DNA from: an uncultured Lachnospiraceae bacterium
Lineage (GTDB): Bacteria > Bacillota_A > Clostridia > Lachnospirales > Lachnospiraceae
Assembly (NCBI GenBank): GCA_902783205.1
Contig: CACZQE010000259.1
Coordinates: 1 to 5,168, forward strand
Reading direction: 5' to 3'
DNA: 5,168 nucleotides
Numbering within the stretch: position 1 is the stretch's first letter; the number at the start of each line of letters is the position of its first letter. Positions 1-5,168 of the stretch are shown one piece after another. The translations under genes were made by a program, and so were the position numbers. The notes below the pieces were generated by a model. That model ran no database searches and was not told the origin of the DNA. It saw only the letters and a program-made list of their open reading frames with translations.

Positions 1-228
1 AAGCTTACGGGCTTTGACAGGCCGGATACTGTTCTCTGCGGAGTGGAGACCAGGACTTCCTCACCGGTGAGGATCCTGAGAAACGATTTAAGACAAAGCA
101 ACGTGGAAGGAATCTTTCCCTGCGGCGAAGGGGCAGGCTATGCGGGAGGTATCACTTCCGCGGCCATGGACGGCCTGAAGACTGCCGAAGCCCTGGCTGC
201 CGGGATTCTCTCACGTTACGGATCATAA
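1..228 (+). CDS. FAD-dependent dehydrogenase (COG2509-like), C-terminal end only
   Basis: The reading frame is open from the first base and ends at TAA 226-228, leaving the last 75 codons of a gene that starts upstream of the window. Two motifs identify it: GVETRTSSPVRI (visible residues 14-25) and GIFPCGEGAGYAGGI (37-51), the latter continuing into TSAAMDGLKTAEAL. This pattern is the C-terminal FAD-contacting segment of the uncharacterised NAD(P)/FAD-dependent dehydrogenases of COG2509. Members are usually somewhat over 500 residues, so most of the protein, including the N-terminal GxGxxG dinucleotide fold, lies outside. It is predicted to be a cytoplasmic flavoprotein oxidoreductase. The physiological substrate of the family is not established, so none is assigned. 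The downstream small gene starts 12 bases after this stop and its ribosome binding site overlaps the stop codon, so the two are very likely co-transcribed. The family call is secure; the exact reaction is unknown. Confidence 0.9.
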   Translation, partial: KLTGFDRPDTVLCGVETRTSSPVRILRNDLRQSNVEGIFPCGEGAGYAGGITSAAMDGLKTAEALAAGILSRYGS

Positions 229-240
229 AGGAGGATTGTA

Positions 241-453
241 ATGAGAAGTGAAGATATAGACAGAATCAATACCCTCTATCATAAGATGAAGGCAGTGGGC
301 CTTACGCCGGAGGAAGCCGAAGAGCAGAAAAGACTGCGTCAGGAGTACATTATGTCCATAAGAAGGAACCTCAGGGGGTCCCTGGACAACATTTCCATTC
401 AGGAAGAGGACGGTTCCATTACAGATCTTGGAAAGAAACACGGAAAAAAATGA
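241..453 (+). CDS. DUF896 family small protein (YnzC-like)
   Basis: This is a complete 70-residue protein with ATG at 241 and TGA at 451-453. AAAGGAGG at 227-234 overlaps the preceding stop and lies 6 bases from the ATG, fixing the start. The sequence matches the DUF896/YnzC pattern: IDRIN (residues 6-10), LTPEEAEEQKRLRQEYI (21-37), then IRRNLRGSLDNISIQ (40-54). Two predicted helices, about 4-18 and 22-48, would form the helical hairpin known for the Bacillus subtilis family member, followed by a charged, probably flexible tail rich in Lys and Gly. No membrane segment or signal peptide is visible, so it should be cytosolic. In B. subtilis the homologue lies in a LexA-controlled SOS operon; here it follows a flavoprotein gene instead, and I see no LexA-type box in the visible upstream sequence. 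Its molecular function is unknown. A strong terminator begins 27 bases after the stop. Confidence 0.92.
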   Translation: MRSEDIDRINTLYHKMKAVGLTPEEAEEQKRLRQEYIMSIRRNLRGSLDNISIQEEDGSITDLGKKHGKK

Positions 454-479
454 GGACTTTTGTCCCGTAATCAGAGCAG

Positions 480-526
480 AAAGCCGCACCGGAAATCACG
501 TATGTGACGAAAGGGGCGGCTTTTTT
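480..526 (+). terminator. Rho-independent terminator after the DUF896 gene
   Basis: AAAGCCGC (480-487) pairs perfectly with GCGGCTTT (516-523), and the stem runs into six T residues at 521-526. The loop region is long (488-515) but can fold further: C489-C490 can pair with G513-G514, and TCAC (496-499) with GTGA (504-507) around a GTAT loop. The result is a branched or stacked hairpin followed by a U-tract, which is a convincing intrinsic terminator for + strand transcription. It separates the flavoprotein-DUF896 unit from the transporter unit. Read on the other strand the run after the stem is only three T, so bidirectional function is doubtful. Confidence 0.85.
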
Positions 527-562
527 CCGCCATGCAGAATTTCATGAAGACAGAGCTTGCAA

Positions 563-588
563 TTAGTCAATTTTACGATATTGACCAA
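563..588. promoter_or_regulatory. Imperfect inverted repeat, candidate operator upstream of the transporter promoter
   Basis: GTCAAT (566-571) and ATTGAC (580-585) are perfect inverted copies with an 8-base spacer. After one mismatch (A565/C586) the symmetry extends by two more pairs (TT 563-564 with AA 587-588), giving arms of nine positions with eight matches. The element lies about 20 bases upstream of the -35 box, in non-coding AT-rich DNA with no T-tract after it, so it looks more like a protein-binding site than a terminator. Further TTGAC half-sites at 593-597 and 608-612 have the same sequence as its right arm. The regulator is not in the window. A TetR- or MarR-type dimer is possible, but nothing here identifies the family. 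Confidence 0.45.
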
Positions 589-607
589 CTGTTTGACATT
601 TTTCAAC

Positions 608-635
608 TTGACGTCAGTAAAAGTACGATTATAAT
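608..635 (+). promoter_or_regulatory. Sigma-A type promoter for the MMPL-secreted protein operon
   Basis: The -35 box TTGACG (608-613) matches the TTGACA consensus at five of six positions, and the -10 box TATAAT (630-635) is perfect, with a 16-base spacer. No extended -10 TG is present. Transcription would start near 641-643, giving a leader of about 25 bases before the TTG start at 668, too short to hold a riboswitch. The perfect 8-base palindrome TGACGTCA (609-616) sits on the -35 box, so a protein bound there would block RNA polymerase; repression is therefore the likelier mode of control. The promoter follows the terminator at 480-526, consistent with an independent transcription unit. 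Confidence 0.8.
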
Positions 636-653
636 AGATATGTAAATCTGAAA

Positions 654-660
654 TGGAGGT
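654..660 (+). promoter_or_regulatory. Ribosome binding site that selects the TTG start at 668
   Basis: TGGAGGT (654-660) is a strong Shine-Dalgarno sequence. It overlaps the in-frame ATG at 653-655, which therefore cannot be served by it, and no other purine-rich site precedes that ATG. Spacing from this site to the TTG at 668 is 7 bases, which is near ideal. With the predicted transcript starting near 642, the ATG would also have a leader of only about 10 bases. Both points favour TTG 668 as the true start. Confidence 0.82.
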
Positions 661-667
661 TTTTGTT

Positions 668-2737
668 TTGCTGTACTTCGGTAAAGCTATATCAAAATAC
701 AGAAAGCTTGTACTGCTCATAGGTTTTCTTCTTCTGATACCATCAGTAATCGGCATGGCTTTAACACCTGTCAATTACGATTTGCTCAGTTACCTTCCGG
801 AGTCTCTGGACACGATCCGCGGCCAGAATATCATGGTGGATGAGTACGGTATAGGCGCTTTTTCCATGGTTGTTGTCGAAAACATGGAACTTAAGGATGT
901 TCAGAAACTGGAAAAGAAGTTTGAAGAGGTAGATCACGTCAAGTCCGTTTTATGGTATGATGATGTCGCTGATCTGAATCTTCCGGTTTCCATGATTCCG
1001 AAGAGGTTCAGGGAGGCTTTTTTTAATGGTGATGCCACCCTCATGATCGCCCTGTTCGATGATACGACTTCATCCAAATCTTCGATGGAAGCGGTCACCC
1101 AAATGCGAAAGATCGCCACCAAGCAGTGCTTTATCAGCGGTATGTCCGGTGTGGTCAATGACATTAAGGACATAGCATTAAAGGAACTGCCGGTTTATGT
1201 GGTGATTGCCGCTATTCTCTCGCTGATCGTTCTGGAACTGACTATGGATTCAGTCCTGATCCCGGTCTTTTTCCTGGTCAGCATCGGTGTGGCCATTCTC
1301 TATAATCTGGGCACCAATTATTTTCTTGGATCGGTGTCCTATGTCACAAAGGCTCTGACGGCAGTTCTTCAGCTGGGCGTAACTATGGACTACTCTATCT
1401 TTCTCCTGGACAGTTATGAGGAGGATAAGGAGGAATACGGCGATCCGGAAGAGGCCATGAGCCATGCGATCGCAAAGACATTTACTTCCATACTGGGAAG
1501 TTCTGTTACAACAGTGGCGGGATTTGCTGCCCTGTGTTTTATGACTTTTGCTCTGGGACGAGATCTGGGTATCGTAATGGCCAAGGGGGTTCTGATCGGC
1601 CTTCTGGTATGTGTGACCATACTGCCTTCTCTGATCCTGGCTTTCGACAGGCCCATAGAGCGCTTTTCCCACAAGCCGGTGATCAGCGGGGGACAGAGGC
1701 TGTCCGCTTTTATCGTCCGCCATCATAAACTCTGGATCGTGGCATTTCTGATCCTGCTTGTGCCTGCCATCTACGGCAACACGCATGTGGAGAGTTACTA
1801 TAATATAGCAAGTTCTCTTCCGGACTATCTGCCCGGCAATGTGGCAACGAAAAAGCTGGAAGAAGATTTTGATATGGCCAGTGTCCATATGATCATGATG
1901 GACAAAGGCATTGATGATGTCAGTAAGCGGAAAATGCTTAAGGATATCGAGGATGTCAAGGGAGTCAAATGGTGCATCGGAAAGAGCACATTTGTCGGTG
2001 CAAATGTTCCGGACTCCATGATACCGAAACGGATTCTGGAAGTTTTCCAGAGTGATGAGAAGGAGATTGCCTTCGTCGGTTCAGAATACCACCAGGCAAC
2101 CCCGGAAGTGAATCAGCAGATCGGCAAGATCAATAAGATCACCGCCTCTTACGGAGACGGGATCCTCGTGATCGGAGAGGGCCCGATGATGAAGGATCTG
2201 GAGGATACCACAAATGTGGATATCCGAAATGTCAATATTGCATCCATTCTTGCCATCTTTGTGATTATAATGATCGTGTTCAGATCCATATCGCTGCCTG
2301 CCATTCTGGTGGCGATCATAGAGTTCGCGATCTGTCTGAATATGGCCATACCCTACTACATGGGTACAAAACTTCCCTTTGTGGCAAGCATTGTGATCGG
2401 AACGATCCAGCTGGGCGCAACAGTGGATTATGCCATAGTCATGACAACCAGATATGTCAGAGAGAGGCAGGCAGGTAAGGACAAGAAGGAAGCCGTAGCT
2501 TTAAGCCACAGCGCCAATGAGATTTCAATCTTTACCAGTGCCATGTGTCTCTTTGCAGCTACCTTTGGCGTGTCTGTGTATTCCAGTGCCGACATGATCG
2601 GTTCCATCTGTACACTGCTCGCCCGCGGCTGCCTGATGAGTATGTTTATTGTCCAGACACTCCTGCCGGCCCTGCTGCTGCTTTTTGACAAGCTGATCTG
2701 CAAGACGACAATGGGAATGGGCCATATTGATTATTAG
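668..2737 (+). CDS. MMPL family RND-type transporter
   Basis: This is a 689-residue integral membrane protein starting at TTG 668, chosen because TGGAGGT lies 7 bases upstream; an in-frame ATG at 653 would add five residues but overlaps the ribosome binding site. The stop is TAG 2735-2737. The layout is the doubled RND/MMPL fold. Membrane segment 1 is at about 13-32, followed by an extracytoplasmic domain to about 173. A five-helix bundle then spans about 174-330. The second half repeats this with a membrane segment at about 355-372, a second soluble domain to about 521, and helices from about 523 to 680. GVTMDYSIF (Asp241-Tyr242) and GATVDYAIV (Asp587-Tyr588) carry the Asp-Tyr pair in the middle of each bundle that is used for proton relay in MMPL proteins such as MmpL3. 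The gene is expected to encode a proton-driven exporter of lipids, other hydrophobic compounds or envelope components; the substrate cannot be read from sequence. The next gene starts 38 bases downstream with no terminator between, so they form an operon. Confidence 0.92.
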   Translation: MLYFGKAISKYRKLVLLIGFLLLIPSVIGMALTPVNYDLLSYLPESLDTIRGQNIMVDEYGIGAFSMVVVENMELKDVQKLEKKFEEVDHVKSVLWYDDVADLNLPVSMIPKRFREAFFNGDATLMIALFDDTTSSKSSMEAVTQMRKIATKQCFISGMSGVVNDIKDIALKELPVYVVIAAILSLIVLELTMDSVLIPVFFLVSIGVAILYNLGTNYFLGSVSYVTKALTAVLQLGVTMDYSIFLLDSYEEDKEEYGDPEEAMSHAIAKTFTSILGSSVTTVAGFAALCFMTFALGRDLGIVMAKGVLIGLLVCVTILPSLILAFDRPIERFSHKPVISGGQRLSAFIVRHHKLWIVAFLILLVPAIYGNTHVESYYNIASSLPDYLPGNVATKKLEEDFDMASVHMIMMDKGIDDVSKRKMLKDIEDVKGVKWCIGKSTFVGANVPDSMIPKRILEVFQSDEKEIAFVGSEYHQATPEVNQQIGKINKITASYGDGILVIGEGPMMKDLEDTTNVDIRNVNIASILAIFVIIMIVFRSISLPAILVAIIEFAICLNMAIPYYMGTKLPFVASIVIGTIQLGATVDYAIVMTTRYVRERQAGKDKKEAVALSHSANEISIFTSAMCLFAATFGVSVYSSADMIGSICTLLARGCLMSMFIVQTLLPALLLLFDKLICKTTMGMGHIDY

Positions 2738-2761
2738 TTATACAGATAGATCTGACAGAAA

Positions 2762-2768
2762 AAGGAGG
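2762..2768 (+). promoter_or_regulatory. Ribosome binding site of the secreted repeat protein gene
   Basis: AAGGAGG (2762-2768) is a near-perfect Shine-Dalgarno sequence placed 7 bases before ATG 2776. It sits in a 38-base gap after the transporter stop, which contains neither a hairpin with a T-tract nor a recognisable promoter, so translation of the second gene probably relies on the shared transcript. Confidence 0.85.
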
Positions 2769-2775
2769 TTTCTGT

Positions 2776-2874
2776 ATGCGGAAACAAAGGCTTATCCGAT
2801 GCTTTTCCGGAGCCTTTGCCCTGATCATGAGTGCCATGATGGCGGCTTCTGCCGTCGTAATGCCTGTGAGCGCA
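2776..2874 (+). other. Signal peptide of the secreted repeat protein
   Basis: Residues 1-33 have the tripartite Sec layout: four basic residues within the first eight, a hydrophobic core from about Cys9 to Met29 rich in Ala and Met, and small residues at -3 and -1 (Val31-Ser32-Ala33) before Lys34. Cys9 lies before the core rather than at a lipobox position, so this is not a lipoprotein signal. The following KTGSGKDEDK segment is hydrophilic, consistent with a mature N-terminus. Confidence 0.82.
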
Positions 2875-5168
2875 AAGACAGGGAGCGGAAAAGATGAGGA
2901 TAAAACAGAGACAGTCTATGTCAATGCGGATGCCGAAGGGAATATCACGGACATCACCGTCAGCGACTGGCTCAGGAACAAGGACGGCTCGGCGACCATA
3001 GAAGATAAATCCCGGCTGTCTGATATTAAAAACACAAAAGGTGACGAGACATTTACACAGGGCAGTGACGATTCCGTTACATGGAAAGCCGGGGGGAATG
3101 ATATATATTATCAGGGTACCTCTGATGAAGAGCTTCCGGTCACTGTGAAAGTAACTTATTACCTGGACGGGAAGAAAATCAAAGGAAAGGATCTGGCCGG
3201 AAAGTCCGGAAAGGTGAAAATCCGTTTCGATTATGATAACAATGCCTATGAACAGGTGGAGGTGAATGGCAGAAAATATACGGTCAATACTCCATTCACC
3301 TGTATCAGTGCCATGATTCTCGATTCCGAGTATTTTGACAATATTGAAGTTGAGAACGGACAGGTAATATCCGACGGTGACAGAAACATTGTAGTAGGCA
3401 TGGCATTTCCCGGCCTTTCGAACAGCCTGTCTCTTTCATCTTATGAAAAACTTGAGGATGTAGATATCCCGGAACATGTGGAAGTTACTGCTGACGCAAA
3501 AGATTTTCAGATTTCACTGACCGGAACCGTGATCAAAAACGGTCTGACCGAAGACATGGACCTGCACGACCTGGATGATGTGGATGATCTGAAAGACGAT
3601 ATAGATAAACTGACAGACGCTTCCGGCAAGCTGGTAGACGGATCCCGGGAACTGTCCGACGGTCTGAAACTCTTAAACGGATCTTTCGGAACCTACGGAG
3701 ACGGGGTAAAAAAGGCGGGTAAAGGAAGCAGCGAGCTTTCCGCCGGACTGAAAAAGATCGACAAAAACTCCGTGCTTGTAACGGGAGGCGCCAAAGATCT
3801 CAAGAACGGACTGGTACAGCTGAAAGAGGGAACTGCCTCCTTAAAGCAGGGAATCAATGACTATACGGACGGTCTTACCACGCTTGATCAGGCGATCAGC
3901 CAGGTGGCAGACGGCACCGGTGACCTGCGGGGAGGGGCAAAGGCTCTGGAATCAGGAACTGAGGGTATGTATGCCGGTATGAGCCGCTTTTCAGCCGGCA
4001 TGAACCAGCTCTGCACCAGCCTGTCTGCTGTCAGCAGCAGTCTTGAAAAAGCCAGCGAGTCCGTAAGTCTTCCTGATGCGGAAGAACTGGCAAAGGTGGA
4101 AGCTGCAAGAAAGCAGCTGGATCAGGACCTTGAAAAACTGCAGAAACTGAGCGATGAGATCGATAAGGCTTTTGAGACGATTGAGAACATAAAGAGTAAG
4201 ACCCAGACTCACAATGAGCAGGTCAAAAAGCAGTATGATGACACCAAAAAGGCCCTGGACAAGGTAAATGACAAGGCGGATGATGCCGCCAATGAAAGTC
4301 TGAAAAGCCAGGCCGGCCAGATTGACGGCAAAGCGACCGAAAAGGCAAGATCCGCCGCCAAAGATGCGGTGAACGGCGTCAGCCTTCCTGATGCCGACAT
4401 AGAGGGTCTGACACCGGAACAGAAGAAGAAGGTGGAAGAGAAACTTTCAGATCTTAAGAAAAACTGTGCTTCTGCCGCAGGCGGCATCAGTGTGAGCGGC
4501 ACAACAGACGGAGTATCCCTTGATACGGGAGACGTTTCCGCGGATGCCGAGGCTGCTTTGGGAGACCAGGCTCTGACCCTGGAGATTCCGGAAATCGAGA
4601 AGCCTTCAGAGGATCTGAAAGCCCTGATGGCCGATATAGATACCCAGCTGAAAGTCCTGACCGACTTTTCGAAGAAATACGAGGGACTTGCAGAATACTT
4701 TGCTACTGTGAAAGGATGCTCCGGCAATCTGAAAGAGATCAGTGCAGGATTTGGTCAGCTGAAAGAGAGCCTCAGCGGTGAGAAAGGTATGCTGGACGGT
4801 ATGAAGGACCTCAAGCAGGGCGCATCTTCCATGCATACAGGAATTGAAACCCTGCAGCTCTACCTGGACATGCTGAAAGCAGGCTCAGGACAGCTTAATG
4901 AAAACAGTCCCATGCTCAGAAAAGGAGCAGAAGACCTGGATCAGGGAACAGGGCAGATTCTTAACGGAACCGGCCTTCTGATCGCAGGTGCCGATACTTA
5001 TACGAACGCGATCCACCTGGCATCCCAGGGCTCAGATGAACTTTCTGCCGGAATGGGCAAACTGACGGGTGCCACAAACAAGGTGGGAAGCGGTATCGGA
5101 AAACTGGCTGACGGATCGGGAGAGCTTTCCGACGGCATGAGCAAGTTTGACGATGAAGGAATCAGCAA
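2776..5168 (+). CDS. Secreted Leu-x-x-Gly heptad-repeat protein (YhgE/Pip-like), 3' end outside window
   Basis: The frame is open from ATG 2776 to the last base, giving 797 visible residues with no stop, so the gene continues beyond the window. Residues 1-33 are a classic signal peptide: basic start (MRKQRLIR), hydrophobic core, and a VSA cleavage motif before Lys34. Residues about 45-255 look like a beta-rich globular domain beginning with TVYVNADAEGNITDI. A strongly acidic stretch follows (259-277, 11 of 19 residues Asp or Glu). Leu-x-x-Gly heptads occupy 279-412 (examples LVDGSRELSDGLKLLNG and LSAG). A charged coiled coil runs from about 434 to 510, followed by a Ser/Asp/Ala-rich section to about 645 and a second heptad block from 652 to the window end (LADGSGELSDGMSKF). 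Such heptads are typical of the extracellular segment of YhgE/Pip and EsaA proteins. I see no membrane segment after the signal peptide; whether the unseen C-terminus is soluble, anchored or multi-spanning is unknown. Co-transcription with the MMPL transporter suggests a partner role at the cell surface. Exact function is unknown. Confidence 0.88.
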   Translation, partial: MRKQRLIRCFSGAFALIMSAMMAASAVVMPVSAKTGSGKDEDKTETVYVNADAEGNITDITVSDWLRNKDGSATIEDKSRLSDIKNTKGDETFTQGSDDSVTWKAGGNDIYYQGTSDEELPVTVKVTYYLDGKKIKGKDLAGKSGKVKIRFDYDNNAYEQVEVNGRKYTVNTPFTCISAMILDSEYFDNIEVENGQVISDGDRNIVVGMAFPGLSNSLSLSSYEKLEDVDIPEHVEVTADAKDFQISLTGTVIKNGLTEDMDLHDLDDVDDLKDDIDKLTDASGKLVDGSRELSDGLKLLNGSFGTYGDGVKKAGKGSSELSAGLKKIDKNSVLVTGGAKDLKNGLVQLKEGTASLKQGINDYTDGLTTLDQAISQVADGTGDLRGGAKALESGTEGMYAGMSRFSAGMNQLCTSLSAVSSSLEKASESVSLPDAEELAKVEAARKQLDQDLEKLQKLSDEIDKAFETIENIKSKTQTHNEQVKKQYDDTKKALDKVNDKADDAANESLKSQAGQIDGKATEKARSAAKDAVNGVSLPDADIEGLTPEQKKKVEEKLSDLKKNCASAAGGISVSGTTDGVSLDTGDVSADAEAALGDQALTLEIPEIEKPSEDLKALMADIDTQLKVLTDFSKKYEGLAEYFATVKGCSGNLKEISAGFGQLKESLSGEKGMLDGMKDLKQGASSMHTGIETLQLYLDMLKAGSGQLNENSPMLRKGAEDLDQGTGQILNGTGLLIAGADTYTNAIHLASQGSDELSAGMGKLTGATNKVGSGIGKLADGSGELSDGMSKFDDEGIS
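3610..4011 (+). repeat. First Leu-x-x-Gly heptad repeat block (protein level)
   Basis: Residues 279-412 of the secreted protein repeat a seven-residue pattern with Leu, or another hydrophobic residue, three positions before Gly, for example KLVDGSRELSDGLKLLNG, DLKNGLVQLKEGTASLKQG and DLRGGAKALESG. The repeat is in the protein, not the DNA: codons differ between copies, so it is not a recent expansion. Such heptads form extended helical rods in YhgE-type proteins. The register is interrupted around residues 303-330 and 362-380. Confidence 0.8.
4729..5168 (+). repeat. Second Leu-x-x-Gly heptad repeat block (protein level), runs off the window
   Basis: From residue 652 to the end of the window the pattern returns, for example DLKQGASSMHTGIETL, DLDQGTGQILNGTGLL and KLADGSGELSDGMSKF. 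The block is separated from the first by about 240 residues of non-repeat sequence. It is followed by DDEGIS at the window edge, which may mark the end of the repeat zone. Copies are diverged at the DNA level. Confidence 0.78.

Noticed and set aside
1..6. HindIII site AAGCTT at the exact start of the window
   Set aside because: It could hint at a cloned-fragment boundary, but it is in frame within the flavoprotein gene and there is no vector sequence, so it carries no biological meaning here.
593..598. TTGACA, a perfect -35 consensus
   Set aside because: At 16-18 bases downstream the sequence is around CAGTAAA with no acceptable -10 box, whereas TTGACG at 608 pairs with a perfect TATAAT. It is better read as one of the TTGAC half-sites.
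641..667. Possible riboswitch or attenuator before the transporter gene
   Set aside because: The predicted leader is only about 25 bases and shows no hairpin, which leaves no room for an aptamer or leader peptide.
1250..1888. Long open frame of 212 codons on the minus strand inside the transporter gene
   Set aside because: It is fully antisense to a well-supported membrane protein, and its translation is low-complexity and rich in His, Gln and Lys without a recognisable domain. It is a shadow of the + strand codon pattern.
3610..4011. Tandem DNA repeat or CRISPR-like array suggested by the periodic protein
   Set aside because: The periodicity is in the protein as Leu-x-x-Gly heptads; the nucleotide copies are diverged with no constant repeat and spacer structure.
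4209..4727. 172-codon minus-strand open frame inside the secreted protein gene
   Set aside because: Its Ser/Ala/Phe-rich translation is what the complement of Glu/Lys/Ala-rich coding sequence produces; I see no domain in it and it lies wholly within a good + strand gene.

Overview
The window reads as an ordinary chromosomal segment of a low-to-moderate GC Gram-positive anaerobe. My best guess is Lachnospiraceae or related Clostridia. The grounds are strong AGGAGG-type ribosome binding sites, a UUG start, a DUF896 protein whose second half resembles clostridial members, and an MMPL transporter followed by a secreted Leu/Gly heptad-repeat protein, a pairing I associate with that group. The taxonomic call is by eye only. 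All genes are on the + strand and I see no RNA genes, insertion sequences or CRISPR.

Left unit (1-526): the C-terminal 75 codons of a COG2509-type FAD-dependent dehydrogenase are followed after 12 bases by a complete DUF896 (YnzC-like) small protein of 70 residues. A good rho-independent terminator at 480-526 closes this unit.

Control region (about 527-667): this stretch has no gene. It holds a sigma-A type promoter (TTGACG, 16 bases, TATAAT) preceded by and overlapping a cluster of TTGAC/GTCAA half-sites. These include a 26-base imperfect inverted repeat at 563-588 and an 8-base perfect palindrome, TGACGTCA, sitting on the -35 box. This looks like an operator for an unidentified dimeric regulator. 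The implied 5' leader is only about 25 bases and ends in a ribosome binding site that selects a TTG start at 668.

Right unit (668 to beyond the window end): an MMPL/RND-type transporter of 689 residues, with an Asp-Tyr pair in each half, is followed after 38 bases by a large secreted protein. That second protein is open from 2776 to the last base, so at least 797 residues are visible. It has a signal peptide, a beta-rich N-terminal domain and an acidic linker. Two blocks of Leu-x-x-Gly heptad repeats then flank a helical, low-complexity centre. The repeats resemble those of the YhgE/Pip/EsaA extracellular segment. The two genes probably form an envelope transport or export machine, with the transporter in the membrane and the repeat protein as a long extracytoplasmic rod; that joint role is inference, and the substrate is unknown.
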